Of a stretch of DNA of 37,582 bases, positions 7,941-16,394 are shown piece by piece. Source of the DNA: an uncultured Verrucomicrobiales bacterium (GTDB taxonomy: Bacteria; Verrucomicrobiota; Verrucomicrobiia; Verrucomicrobiales; DEV007); assembly GCA_913058215.1 (NCBI GenBank), contig CAJXQE010000022.1:1-37582 (forward strand). The letters are read 5' to 3'. Position 1 is the stretch's first letter; every line of letters starts with the position of its first letter. The notes under the pieces were generated by a model that was given only the letters and a program-made list of their open reading frames with translations, had not been told where the DNA came from and did no database searches. The translations under genes and the position numbers were made by a program.

Positions 7941-8834
7941 TCAGTCCGCGTAGTATTCCTCCACCGCGTCAGCATACATTCGGCCCAACTTGAGTTGACC
8001 TTCGGTGTTGAAGTGAATGCCGTCGGGTCGGCAAGGGAGTTTGCCGTGCGAAAAGGTGACCACACGAGGGATCTTGTCGGGCGCGTCGAGTTGCGCCTTA
8101 ATGACGCCCGGGGCGCCTGGACGGCTCTTGCTTGTCGGGCCGTCGTAGTTTTCGTATTCCTCCCGAGTAAGCATGGTAGCAATGACCGCGGGAATCTCGG
8201 GAGCCTCAAGATCGTCGCGCAGGGTGGTAATCATTTTCTCAAAATTGGCCAGGTATTCATTCCCGAGTTGGACCGACTTCATGTCCTTTCCGCCCTGCTT
8301 CCAGGCGAAGCCCGCGAGTTCAAAATCGGAGACCTTTCGCGCCCCTTTGACCGCGTCGGTGATGTCCCGGTAGAGATTGCCTTTCCGGCCATCCGCGGTG
8401 CGATCGGCCGATTCCCGTGTCCAGTCGGGTTGGAATGACAGGATGCCGGTGCCGCCGATAGCGACCTTGATGATTCCAATGGTGTCATCGGGCCAGTACT
8501 CGGCCAGTTGATGCGCCATGGCAACGCCAGGTCCAAAGCTCTTCTTCGGAACAAGATACTCCCAGCGTCCTTTGGCCCAGAGGCGAATGCGGTCGTGTGG
8601 CTGGTTGTGGGGCGGTTTGAGTTCCTTGGCCTGACCGCTTCCTGTCATGTTGGATTGCCCGGCGAGAATGAAGACGCGAAACTTGCCGGATTCAGGAATC
8701 GGTGCGACGCCCCCGCCCATGGTGTTGGTCTGATTGTAGCCCTGGCCTTGTCGGGGCGCCTTGGCTTCCTCGGCGGTTGCCCGGGAATGGAAACCAATGA
8801 ACACGGTGAGAAAGAGAATGAGTTGGGTCTTCAT
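7941..8834 (-). CDS. Secreted SASA-family (sialate O-acetylesterase-like) carbohydrate esterase
   Basis: 297 residues with a signal peptide (MKTQLILFLTVFIGFHSRATA). The SGNH-type active site is visible: FILAGQSNM with nucleophile Ser61, a GGTG turn near 140, and DGIHFN with Asp271 and His274 near the end. The SASA/DUF303 family removes acetyl groups from sugars, either sialic acid or plant and algal polysaccharides such as xylan; the true substrate cannot be read from sequence. The ATG at 8834 is chosen because it gives the signal peptide; the open frame extends to 8927 without one. The next gene downstream is the broken DUF1080-like gene 12 bases away, mirroring the esterase plus DUF1080-like pair at 23117-24667. 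Confidence 0.88.
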   Translation of the reverse strand: MKTQLILFLTVFIGFHSRATAEEAKAPRQGQGYNQTNTMGGGVAPIPESGKFRVFILAGQSNMTGSGQAKELKPPHNQPHDRIRLWAKGRWEYLVPKKSFGPGVAMAHQLAEYWPDDTIGIIKVAIGGTGILSFQPDWTRESADRTADGRKGNLYRDITDAVKGARKVSDFELAGFAWKQGGKDMKSVQLGNEYLANFEKMITTLRDDLEAPEIPAVIATMLTREEYENYDGPTSKSRPGAPGVIKAQLDAPDKIPRVVTFSHGKLPCRPDGIHFNTEGQLKLGRMYADAVEEYYAD

Positions 8835-8954
8835 GTCCGGATTACTATTTCGCTTTTGATCGCTGCAGTCGCGACTGTTTGTTGGTGTTGTGAACTTTAA
8901 CCCGAAAACCAGAGGGCGGGGTCCCATTGATCTCTGCTTTCCAACCCGCCTCCT

Positions 8955-9644
8955 TCACTTCTGATTCGATTCCACGTAGTCGAGAATCTTTACATAAACT
9001 TCTTGTTTCTGCCGCCCCCCCATTTTGGGATTGATCTTATGCTTCTCAAGCATGATCTGCCTCGTTCTTGCTTTCTGCTCATCGGTAAATTTACTTATCC
9101 GCTTCTGCACGTATTCGCCAAATTTTCTTCTTTCCTCAGCCGTCGGCGGTGTGCGGTGATCTACACCGAGCGGAGTAGCCGGGACCGCCAAGGCAGCCGG
9201 TTTTCCAGCTCTTGGATTGAGTTGTTTGTTGTCGAATCGCACCGCCACGACATCTCCACTGGCTATCGAGATTGTCGCAACGATTTTCTGGAGGTCATGA
9301 TTCTGAGTGATCCCCACCATTTTCCATCCCTGAGAATTGGGGGCTTCAGAGACGGTGTAACTTTGCCGAGTCTCCATGTTGAACAAAGTGGCAACCGGCT
9401 TCCCGTCAATCTCAGCGACACCGGTCAGCAAGATAGAGTCCGACCAATTCAGCGATCTGGTGAAGGGTGAGCTTTCCCGGAGCGCGCTGAAATGATCCAC
9501 TGTCACCGGTTGCGGCAACTCATTGTTGTCGGCCAGAACACCAACTCGCCAGAGTGCCCCTAACATCAATACCGCAATTCCCACGCCTATAAGTCTGCGG
9601 GGTGACGTTGCGCTTTCAACAGTCGTGGCAGATAGCAAACTCAT
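8955..9644 (-). CDS. Single-membrane-span protein of unknown function
   Basis: 229 residues. A membrane segment at about 17-38 (RLIGVGIAVLMLGALWRVGVLA) follows a short cytoplasmic tail, so most of the protein should be periplasmic. After it comes SPFTRSLNWSDSILLTGVAE, then GKPVATLFNMET and GWKMVGI, a beta-rich pattern. The spacing of 'PF.rSl.w.dsi.LtGva.i.g...A.l' recalls the HR domain of GspC or PilP-type secretion and pilus proteins, but this is a resemblance only. The last 60 residues are charged and helical (EERRKFGEYVQKRISKF). It stands alone between the esterase operon and a divergent PQQ-type gene. I do not recognise the family. Confidence 0.7.
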   Translation of the reverse strand: MSLLSATTVESATSPRRLIGVGIAVLMLGALWRVGVLADNNELPQPVTVDHFSALRESSPFTRSLNWSDSILLTGVAEIDGKPVATLFNMETRQSYTVSEAPNSQGWKMVGITQNHDLQKIVATISIASGDVVAVRFDNKQLNPRAGKPAALAVPATPLGVDHRTPPTAEERRKFGEYVQKRISKFTDEQKARTRQIMLEKHKINPKMGGRQKQEVYVKILDYVESNQK

Positions 9645-9720
9645 CTGCCTTCATTCTCCTCAAAAATCGGGCTCCTGTCGACTCTCTTAATAGGCTCCCT
9701 GTTCCGCAACTCCTTACGCG

Positions 9721-9762
9721 GACGGCATACAGCCGAAGCGCAGCGGAGCCGGAATAGCCGTC
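9721..9762. repeat. Structured intergenic inverted repeat
   Basis: GACGGC (9721-9726) and GCCGTC (9757-9762) are perfect inverted arms around a GC-rich centre with its own short CCG/CGG pairing. AGGCA (9763) and a later TGCCT follow just outside. The element lies in the 212-base divergent gap between the membrane protein gene and the PQQ-type gene. It looks like a small mobile or repetitive intergenic element, or a folded leader, rather than a promoter. Confidence 0.4.
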
Positions 9763-9824
9763 AGGCAAACCACCGGAGGCAAAGTGTGCCTACCGATTTC
9801 CCTGACGATTCCCGGGTATTGTGT

Positions 9825-9832
9825 GGGCGCCC
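9825..9832. promoter_or_regulatory. GGGCGCCC palindrome upstream of the PQQ-type gene
   Basis: An 8-bp perfect palindrome ends 24 bases before the ATG of the PQQ-type gene. The same core, within AGGGCGCCCT, lies 26 bases before the sigma-factor start of module A. It could be an operator half-site pair. In GC-rich DNA it may be chance. Confidence 0.2.
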
Positions 9833-9856
9833 TTTTTTCAGTAGGGTGGGCGTCGC

Positions 9857-11137
9857 ATGCATACGGTTTTCTCCCTTCTAATCCTGTCCCTGATCATTTC
9901 CCGAGTTGAGTCCTCGGCTCAGGAGTGGACGCGCTTTCGCGGCCCCAATGGGTCGGGGATCAGTCCGGCGACTAACATTCCCCTCAAGTGGACCGCCGAC
10001 GACTACAACTGGCAGATCGACCTGCCAATACAAGGCAGCAGTTCACCTGTAATATGGGGTAAGCGGCTCTTTCTCATGGGTGACGATGTCGAAGCGGGTC
10101 ATCGCAGCGTTCTCTGCATCGACGCAGACAGCGGTCAGATTCTCTGGCGCCGGGATTATTCCCTCCAACAACACTACCTGCACCGGGACAACGATTTCGC
10201 TTCCGCCACGCCCTGTGTGGATGCGGATGGCCTGATTGTTGTCTGGTCAAACCCGGACCAACTCTTGATGACGGCCTTGAGTTTGGATGGAGAGGAAATG
10301 TGGCGGCGGGACCTCGGACCCTATAAGGGACTGCACGGTTCTTCGAATTCTCCAATCATCGCCGACGGCCTGGTTGTTTTGGCGAATGATCAAATGGATC
10401 CAAAGCGCTTTTCCTGGTACCTCCCCGAGGGAACAAATATGGATCCGGGAAAAAGCTTTCTGATCGCTCTCGATCGAAAGACGGGTGAGACACGATGGAA
10501 AGTGGACCGGAAATCGGAACTGGCAGGCTACGCGACTCCCTGCATTCGCCGTTCGGGCGGCGAAGCCGAAGTTGTTTTCAGCAGCACCGCACACGGCATT
10601 ACGGCGGTTGATTTGCAATCTGGGCACATCCGTTGGGAGATCGACGGGATTTGGGACAATCGCACGGTCAGCTCCCCGCAGCTGTTCGGTGATCTGGTCT
10701 ATGCGAGTTTCGGCAAGGGCCTGTCCGGTCAACGCTTTGTCGCTGTTCGTCCCGAGAAGCCCGGCAGCGCGAAAGGGGAGCTTGTCTACGATATCACGAA
10801 GAACGTGCCGCTGGTTCCCTGTTTCGTGGTCAAAGACGGCCTTCTCTATTTATGGACTGACGGCGGCATCGTTACTTGTGTCGACGCGGCGAACGGAGAA
10901 GTGCATTGGCGAGAGCGCGTCGAAGGTGAGTTCTACAGCTCACCGATCTGGATCGATGGGCGCTTGTATGGCATCAGCAAGCGCGGTCAGATTGTGGTCC
11001 TCGCTGCCAGCCGGGAGTTTGAAGTATTGGCCCGAATGGAACTGGGCGAAAAGACATTCGCCACACCGGCCATCGCCAAGGGGGTCATGTATCTGCGCAC
11101 GCAAACGCGATTGTACTCGCTGGGGAAAGCTCCATAG
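9857..11137 (+). CDS. Secreted PQQ-type (BamB-like) beta-propeller protein
   Basis: 426 residues with a signal peptide (about 1-21, VFSLLILSLIISRVESSA). The mature protein begins EWTRFRGPNGSGIS, the signature that opens many secreted propellers in PVC bacteria. Blade motifs of the form 'aLd...G...W' recur: CIDADSGQILWRRD, ALDRKTGETRWKVD, AVDLQSGHIRWEID, CVDAANGEVHWRE. These repeats build a seven- or eight-bladed propeller. The PQQ-enzyme Ca/quinone catalytic residues are not evident, so a binding or scaffold role is more likely than dehydrogenase activity. No cofactor can be proven. The gene converges with the sialidase-like gene, with 23 bases between stops. A second family member lies at 36232-37503. 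Confidence 0.88.
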   Translation: MHTVFSLLILSLIISRVESSAQEWTRFRGPNGSGISPATNIPLKWTADDYNWQIDLPIQGSSSPVIWGKRLFLMGDDVEAGHRSVLCIDADSGQILWRRDYSLQQHYLHRDNDFASATPCVDADGLIVVWSNPDQLLMTALSLDGEEMWRRDLGPYKGLHGSSNSPIIADGLVVLANDQMDPKRFSWYLPEGTNMDPGKSFLIALDRKTGETRWKVDRKSELAGYATPCIRRSGGEAEVVFSSTAHGITAVDLQSGHIRWEIDGIWDNRTVSSPQLFGDLVYASFGKGLSGQRFVAVRPEKPGSAKGELVYDITKNVPLVPCFVVKDGLLYLWTDGGIVTCVDAANGEVHWRERVEGEFYSSPIWIDGRLYGISKRGQIVVLAASREFEVLARMELGEKTFATPAIAKGVMYLRTQTRLYSLGKAP

Positions 11138-11160
11138 TTGCCTACCGCTTCGCCTTCCAC

Positions 11161-12840
11161 TTACTCGGCGACTACTTTCGCCGTCGCAAGTCCTTCGCGA
11201 GTCAGGGCGACACGGACATTATCGAAGCCTGCGGAATCACCGGCGCCACTGTGCAGAACAACGCGGGACAGATCGGCGTCGCTGCTGCCTTTCGTGTTCG
11301 ATAAGATCCAGTTCTCCGGTTCAGAGGGGATTTTTCCCGGGGCACCGAGTTGAACGAACAGCTCGTCCGGTTTCTTGTGATGACTGTGAAGGCGAATCAA
11401 TAGAGAATGACGACTTCCAGGCTCTAGCTTCGGGCCGTTTACCGTCTCTTTAAATAACTGAGCGGTAAGCCGACCCTGCTCGTCGATTCCGAGAATGACC
11501 CGCTCCGCGCCGTTGGCCGTGGCCAATGCAAAAGCCGCCCGTTTCCCGGTTTTCGGGACCACCAGATCAGCGGCAGCCCACAGCTCTTTCCCTTCGTCTC
11601 CGAGATCGATCCAGTGGGGCCGCGCTTGCTGCGGAGTTTGTTTGACAGGCGGAAGATTTTTGGCGAGTTCAACTGACTCCGGCATTTCGAGGCGTTCCAG
11701 TTCGTCCAGCGACACCTTCATCACTTCCATCGTCTGCTTCGCTCCCGAGAAAGCGACCAGCAAATGTCCGTCATGCTCGATGATGTGGGGATAGTCGATG
11801 TGACGACCGCCAATCAGCCAGAAGAGCTTAGTGAAAACGAGCCCGTCCCTGCTGATGGCAAGCGTGAGCGGATCGCGCTTCCGGGGATTTGAGTTGGACA
11901 CCATCACGTAGTAGCCGCGGCTGGTTTGATGCACGAAAAACTTGCTGGTGGCGTCCGGGAAATTGGTGCGATGCATCTCGCTCCAGGACTTGCCATTGTC
12001 GCGGGAGAAGGTGCGGAGCAGGAACTTCGACCGTCCGTTGTCGCGAATAAGGCCGACGATGGTTTTGCCATCGGGAAGAACATACCAGTAGGGCTCCTCG
12101 GGGCGGCCCTTGCCGTCGTAGGCGGCGAGCGGGTTGATGCGCCAGTCGTTAAACGCCTTTGTCCCGCCGATAATGACGGAGACCTGTCTCTGGTGATCGC
12201 GCCGGGTCATCATCCATTCCCCGGAAGGAAGAAGCTTCGGGGGAAAGTTGTTCATGGCGTCGTCAAGGACCGTGCCGTGGGCTTCCCATTTCGCGCCGTT
12301 CCAGCGAAAGGCTTCCAGGCTCAGTCCAAGGCCCGCGTATCCCGGCGCATCGAAATGGCTGGCGAGGGCGAGAAGTTCGCCGTCGCGTTTCCACAGACCA
12401 CGGGCGATCCAGCCATAGCCTTTGATTCGGGGCGGACCGGTCAGATCAGCGGGCTTGGTCCAGTGCAAACCATCCTTGCTCGTGGCAAAGGAGTTGCGGG
12501 TGTCCGGCATATCGTGAGCGGGAACGATGTTGCGGTGTTGCTCCGGAGTAGCGCCAGCCCTCGGCCCTCCCGGACCATCGCTCCACATGGCCCAGAAGCG
12601 GCCGTCATGATGGGCGAGGTAGGCGTGTTGATGCACGCGGGTTCCAGCCTGACCACGAACGTCACTGATGATGGCGTGTTCGGCAGTGACACGCGGCAAT
12701 TTCGCGTAGTCGATCTGGTGCGGGTCATCCGGCAGCCATCCTCCGGAGAGCATGATGGGCGAATCGGAATCTTGCGCGCTTGCGGCAAAGGTGATCAGCA
12801 CCGCCGCAGTCGCTGCGGTGAAAATTGATGGGACGTTCAT
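11161..12840 (-). CDS. Secreted BNR-repeat, exo-alpha-sialidase-like protein
   Basis: 559 residues with a signal peptide (about 1-22). Asp-box-like repeats are spread through the first 340 residues: SKDGLHW (121), SRDNGKSW (279) and SRDGLVF (330). With phrases such as NSFATSKDG and FWAMWSDGPGG, they indicate a six-bladed propeller as in sialidases and other glycan hydrolases. Sialidase catalysis needs an arginine triad plus Tyr/Glu, which I cannot confirm, so the substrate may be another acidic sugar or the protein may only bind. From about residue 410 a second beta-sandwich follows (WIDLGDEGKELW ... AGFDNVRVAL), related in pattern to LamG/DUF1080 domains. The ATG at 12840 overlaps the TGA of the short chimeric frame upstream (ATGA). 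It is probably co-transcribed with the FAD oxidoreductase. Confidence 0.82.
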   Translation of the reverse strand: MNVPSIFTAATAAVLITFAASAQDSDSPIMLSGGWLPDDPHQIDYAKLPRVTAEHAIISDVRGQAGTRVHQHAYLAHHDGRFWAMWSDGPGGPRAGATPEQHRNIVPAHDMPDTRNSFATSKDGLHWTKPADLTGPPRIKGYGWIARGLWKRDGELLALASHFDAPGYAGLGLSLEAFRWNGAKWEAHGTVLDDAMNNFPPKLLPSGEWMMTRRDHQRQVSVIIGGTKAFNDWRINPLAAYDGKGRPEEPYWYVLPDGKTIVGLIRDNGRSKFLLRTFSRDNGKSWSEMHRTNFPDATSKFFVHQTSRGYYVMVSNSNPRKRDPLTLAISRDGLVFTKLFWLIGGRHIDYPHIIEHDGHLLVAFSGAKQTMEVMKVSLDELERLEMPESVELAKNLPPVKQTPQQARPHWIDLGDEGKELWAAADLVVPKTGKRAAFALATANGAERVILGIDEQGRLTAQLFKETVNGPKLEPGSRHSLLIRLHSHHKKPDELFVQLGAPGKIPSEPENWILSNTKGSSDADLSRVVLHSGAGDSAGFDNVRVALTREGLATAKVVAE

Positions 12841-13073
12841 AGATTTGTTTCTAAGCTCGAAGTTTTATCTAAGATGTGCCTGAGAGAAACTGTAAATGCC
12901 GCCGCGATCCGTGCTGACGAAAAGGCGGCCATTTGCAACAGCCAGCCCATCAGCGAGTGCCGGCCGACGATCCGGATGGTAAACGGCCTGACAAACGCGA
13001 GGATGCCCGTCGCCGCGAGAACGACAAAGCTCGATGTGGTCAGCAGCGGAAAAAATCTGCGTTTTCCTTTCAT
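12837..13073 (-). pseudogene. Chimeric gene scar: DUF4405-like head joined to a PQQ-propeller tail
   Basis: From an ATG at 13073, 5 bases after the oxidoreductase stop, about 41 codons read MKGKRRFFPLLTTSSFVVLA, then TGILAFVRPFTIRIV and GRHSLMG. This pattern matches the start of small DUF4405-type membrane proteins. Past 12951 the expected second helix is lost in that frame. Frame +1 instead reads DGLAVANGRLFVSTDRGG IYSF and stops at 12865, the typical end of a secreted PQQ-type propeller. The join is near CAGCCCATC (12943-12951). I infer that a deletion fused two former genes. The head frame nevertheless stays open for 78 codons and ends in a TGA that overlaps the sialidase ATG, so a short hydrophobic peptide could still be made and could couple translation. 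Confidence 0.6.
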
Positions 13074-13078
13074 TCGGC

Positions 13079-14356
13079 CTACGCCCTGGTGCCCTCGGGG
13101 ACAATCTGGCCATGCTCATGCAGGAGCGCATGAATGTCCTTCAGCGGAACCTCGAGCGGCGTTGTTCCGGTCTTGGCGGCGAGGGCTGCCGTAACACCAG
13201 CTGCCTGTCCCATGCCCATGCACGACGCCTGCACGCGCAGCCCCGAGTTGGCGAGACGATCACTGCTGACACATCGGCCGGCGACGATGATGTTCTCACT
13301 GCCCTTGGGGATCAGCGCGCTTCGAGGGATCGTCGGCACCGTTCCCGGCTTGAGCGGCTTGGGCTTAACCCCGCTTTTGGTGTGAAGATCGACGGGGTAG
13401 AAGGCATAGCTGATCGCATCGTCGAAGACGCGGCCGGAGGTGTAGTCGTTCACTGTGACCACGGTTTCGCCCTCGATTCGGTAGCTTTCGCGGAAACCAG
13501 TCTCGGGTTGCAGGTGAGTGATGCGTTTGCCTTCCTTGCGAATCTTTCCGAGGATTGATTTTCGTCCCGTCATGTTGGCGACGGTTACCGTGCGCGAGTT
13601 GGTAGAATCCGCGCCGTGCACGTAAAGACGATGGAGTCGGGTTCGTCCCGGATCATGTCCATCACCCAGTCGGAAGAGATAGGACCCCGGCTGACGCTCT
13701 TCTTCCCGTAGACGGGAAAACCCTAACATACCCACGACTTCAGCCCCGCCGGTGCAGTCGATGATCTGCTTGCAGTTGACTCGCCGTTGGGTGCCGAAAC
13801 CGACGCAATCCACGGCCCAGCCGTTTTCTGTTTTGGTAAGGGCTTGAGGAAACTCGTGAAAGGCGATTTCGACGCCGGCGGCAGTGCATTTCTCCTCCGC
13901 AAGCAGGGCGTAGAGAAATTGATTGGTGAGAACTTGATTATCCCAGTGACGTTGCGGCACTTTGGCGAAGTTCGGCAGCTTCCCGCTATCGAGTTCCACA
14001 CATTCTTTGACCAGTTCCCAACCAATCCCGGCAATGACCTGTTTGCCCCAGGCATCAAAAAGACCGGGAAAGGATACGCCGCCAGTGGTTGATGCGCCGC
14101 CGAGTTGCGCGCCGCGTTCGACTAGCAATGTTTTGGCTCCCGCGCGAGCGGCCTGGATCGCGGCGACATGTCCGGCGGTGCCTCCACCGACTATTAGGAC
14201 ATCGACATTGTTGGTAACTTCCGGCTCAAGCGCTTCGGCGGGAGCCTGAGCGGAGACGTTGGTCGTCGAGGCAATAGTCAGACCCGCCGCTGCCGTGCCC
14301 AGCAATCCGCTTTGCAGGAAATCCCGGCGATCTGTTGTTTTGTCTTTGGTAGTCAT
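13079..14356 (-). CDS. Tat-exported FAD-dependent oxidoreductase (FAD_oxidored family)
   Basis: About 425 residues. A Tat-like leader (DRRDFLQSGLLGTAAAGL) is followed by the FAD-binding Rossmann motif VDVLIVGGGTAGHVAAIQAA with the acidic end of the second strand at LLVERG. A second flavin-contact segment is visible near the C-terminus (NIIVAGRCVSSDRLANSG, then GQAAGVTAALAA). The family is widespread in PVC bacteria among sugar-catabolic genes and oxidises unknown substrates. The start is the ATG at 14356; the codon before it is TTG. It leads a short operon with the chimeric scar and the sialidase-like gene. It likely acts on a sugar or polyol in the periplasm, by inference from the leader and neighbours. 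Confidence 0.85.
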   Translation of the reverse strand: MTTKDKTTDRRDFLQSGLLGTAAAGLTIASTTNVSAQAPAEALEPEVTNNVDVLIVGGGTAGHVAAIQAARAGAKTLLVERGAQLGGASTTGGVSFPGLFDAWGKQVIAGIGWELVKECVELDSGKLPNFAKVPQRHWDNQVLTNQFLYALLAEEKCTAAGVEIAFHEFPQALTKTENGWAVDCVGFGTQRRVNCKQIIDCTGGAEVVGMLGFSRLREEERQPGSYLFRLGDGHDPGRTRLHRLYVHGADSTNSRTVTVANMTGRKSILGKIRKEGKRITHLQPETGFRESYRIEGETVVTVNDYTSGRVFDDAISYAFYPVDLHTKSGVKPKPLKPGTVPTIPRSALIPKGSENIIVAGRCVSSDRLANSGLRVQASCMGMGQAAGVTAALAAKTGTTPLEVPLKDIHALLHEHGQIVPEGTRA

Positions 14357-14400
14357 CAATTATTGGTTCGGCTCTACGTGATTGGAGTTAAAAAATACAA

Positions 14401-14501
14401 ATCCATGAAATCCTTCAAAATCCATGTTCAATCCATGCAAAATTCAATGCATCGGGATTTTTTGCATGGATTTAAAAGGATGGAACATGGATGTCATGGA
14501 T
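14401..14501. repeat. Symmetric array of six ATCCATG heptamers
   Basis: Three copies of ATCCATG lie on the plus strand (14401, 14420, 14431) and three on the minus strand (14465, 14486, 14495). Together they form two imperfect arms around a centre rich in GCAT and T6. The strand can fold into a long AT-rich hairpin. It lies between the sulfatase stop and the oxidoreductase start. It could be a multi-site operator for the oxidoreductase operon, a terminator for the sulfatase, or a copy of a dispersed repeat. Confidence 0.75.
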
Positions 14502-14516
14502 TACACACGCTTCGGC

Positions 14517-16394
14517 TCAGTCTAGCTTCCTAAGCTGGATACGGTCGATCTGCATCAGCTGTTTTTTGACTTGGGAGCTAAAGCGCAAGAGTTGAAGACC
14601 TGATTGCTCAAAGGTAACAGTGTCTACCGAAACGGTTTGGAATGCAGCAGATTTATTATTCACAATGTTGAGCAGCCTCTTCATCGGGTAATCTGAGCCA
14701 GCCTGCAGGGCGTCGTCGACAACGGCTGCTGTCGAGAGCGAGCAGGGGCCTTCAGCAGAGAGCGCGACTGAGAGCTCGTAGTCTCCCGCTTGTTCGATCT
14801 GCACCACGAATTCGAGGTAACTGCCCGCTCCCGTGCGCAGGTCGGCGCAAACCACGGTGTCCTGCGAGGCTCCGGCTTGAATCTTGGGATAGTGAAAGTT
14901 GCCGCGCTGGCCATAGTCGGATGAGGTTTGGTGAGGGAGATCTTCTGCTTCCAGCCATCCGTCTTTGTCTGGCTTGGTTTCTTTAAAGCTCAGGTGTTGG
15001 CTCAGTTCGTCGATGATCTCGGCGTATCCGGGATCGTCGGCCAGATTGGTGAACTCGTGAGGATCGCTGTCGAGCTGGTAGAGTTCGGTTTCTCCCGTGG
15101 CGAAGCGGGTCATGCGGTAGTCATTGGAAAGGACCACGTCGTAGCGGATGCCATCGGCTTCGCTCGACATGAGAACGGGTTGGTCCCAATTAGCATGCGG
15201 GTTTTTGAGCAAGGGCACGAGACTGTTGCCGTCGAGCGGCTGAGGTGGGGCGGGGAGTTCCAGTAACTCGACCAGGGTGGGGTAGAGGTCTAACAAGGAC
15301 ACCGCCTTGTCACAAAAGACTCCCTTCGCCAGGCCCGGCCCGGCGACCATGAGGTTCACGCGGGAGGAGTCATACCAGGGTTTCATTTTGGACCAGCCTT
15401 CTTTTTCGCTGAGCTGGTAGCCGTGGTCGCTCCACAGGATGACATAGCCGTTTTCGGCATGGGGGCTGGCATACCAGGCGTCGAGGAGGCGGCCAACTTG
15501 TTCGTCGGCAAAGCTGACGCAGGCGAGGTAGGCCTGGACCTTTTCCCTGTCGTAGCCTTTGGCCTCGAGCTTGTCGTGATAACCGGGGCCGAATTTGGCT
15601 TCGTTGTGCGCCATGGTTTTGAAGCGCTCGGGCAGGTCGTCCAGATCGTCTTCCCGGTGCTCGGGCATGAGCAAGGTCTCGAGGGGATTGCGGTCGAAGT
15701 ATTCCTGGGGGACGACCCAGGGCACGTGGGGGCGATATATTCCCAGAGAGAGAAAGAGGCTGTCGGGATTCGACTCGAGGGCTTTGATCCCCTGGCTCAC
15801 CGAAACGTAATCGGGCATTTCCGTGGTCGGCACCGCGGCGACGCCCCATCGGCCGGAGGGGTTGAGGTTGCGATAGGATTCCGGAATGGGCTTGGGTTCC
15901 TTGTTGCGGCCGACATATCGATCAAACTCGTCTTTGTCTCCATTGTGAAAGTTCTTGCCGATGCCGACGGTCGTCCAGCCCCGGGCGCTGAGGTGTTTGG
16001 GCAGGGTGAGAGCATCGGGGACATAACTTCGCCAGGGCTTGCCGCCATTGGGGTTGGACTTGGCGCCGGTGCGGGAAGGATGCAGGCCGGAGAAGAGAGA
16101 GGTTCGCGAGGGAAAACAAACGGGCGAGGAGCAGATCGCCCGAGTAAAGGTGACGCTGCGTTTCGCAAAGCGCTCCAGGTTTGGCGTGATCGCCTGAGGG
16201 TGGCCCTTGAGCACACTGTTCCAGTCGTTCCAATCGTCGATATTCAGGAAGAGCACGCTGGGGCGGGCTGCCTGTTTGGCGTCCTGAGCTTGGGCCATTT
16301 GAACCAGTGACGAAACGGCAAGACAAACCCCGAAGAGCCTGGAAAGTTCATGCAGAGGAACAGGGGCAAAGGAATGGGTTCTTTTGTTTTTCAT
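14517..16394 (-). CDS. Secreted sulfatase (iduronate-2-sulfatase-like) with C-terminal beta domain
   Basis: 625 residues. A signal peptide ends near 36. The formylglycine motif is CFPSRTSLFSG, with Cys93 to be converted by a maturase not seen here. Metal ligands appear in LNIDDWND (Asp53/54) and WSDHGYQLSEKEGW. The 'ICSSPVCFPSR' context and the SDHG loop resemble iduronate-type sulfatases, which remove sulfate esters from acidic polysaccharides. Residues from about 480 form an extra domain (SYLEFVVQIEQAGDYELSVA) of the carbohydrate-binding jelly-roll kind. The ATG overlaps the TGA of the upstream LamG-like gene (ATGA). It is the last gene of module A and is followed by the heptamer array. Confidence 0.93.
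   Translation of the reverse strand: MKNKRTHSFAPVPLHELSRLFGVCLAVSSLVQMAQAQDAKQAARPSVLFLNIDDWNDWNSVLKGHPQAITPNLERFAKRSVTFTRAICSSPVCFPSRTSLFSGLHPSRTGAKSNPNGGKPWRSYVPDALTLPKHLSARGWTTVGIGKNFHNGDKDEFDRYVGRNKEPKPIPESYRNLNPSGRWGVAAVPTTEMPDYVSVSQGIKALESNPDSLFLSLGIYRPHVPWVVPQEYFDRNPLETLLMPEHREDDLDDLPERFKTMAHNEAKFGPGYHDKLEAKGYDREKVQAYLACVSFADEQVGRLLDAWYASPHAENGYVILWSDHGYQLSEKEGWSKMKPWYDSSRVNLMVAGPGLAKGVFCDKAVSLLDLYPTLVELLELPAPPQPLDGNSLVPLLKNPHANWDQPVLMSSEADGIRYDVVLSNDYRMTRFATGETELYQLDSDPHEFTNLADDPGYAEIIDELSQHLSFKETKPDKDGWLEAEDLPHQTSSDYGQRGNFHYPKIQAGASQDTVVCADLRTGAGSYLEFVVQIEQAGDYELSVALSAEGPCSLSTAAVVDDALQAGSDYPMKRLLNIVNNKSAAFQTVSVDTVTFEQSGLQLLRFSSQVKKQLMQIDRIQLRKLD

Noticed and set aside
9825..9840. GGGCGCCC followed by T6 as a terminator
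   Set aside because: The palindrome has no loop, so it cannot form an intrinsic terminator hairpin, and it lies just ahead of a start codon.
15423..16310. 295-codon plus-strand open frame opposite the module A sulfatase
   Set aside because: The sulfatase motif and metal ligands are on the minus strand; this frame has no family pattern.
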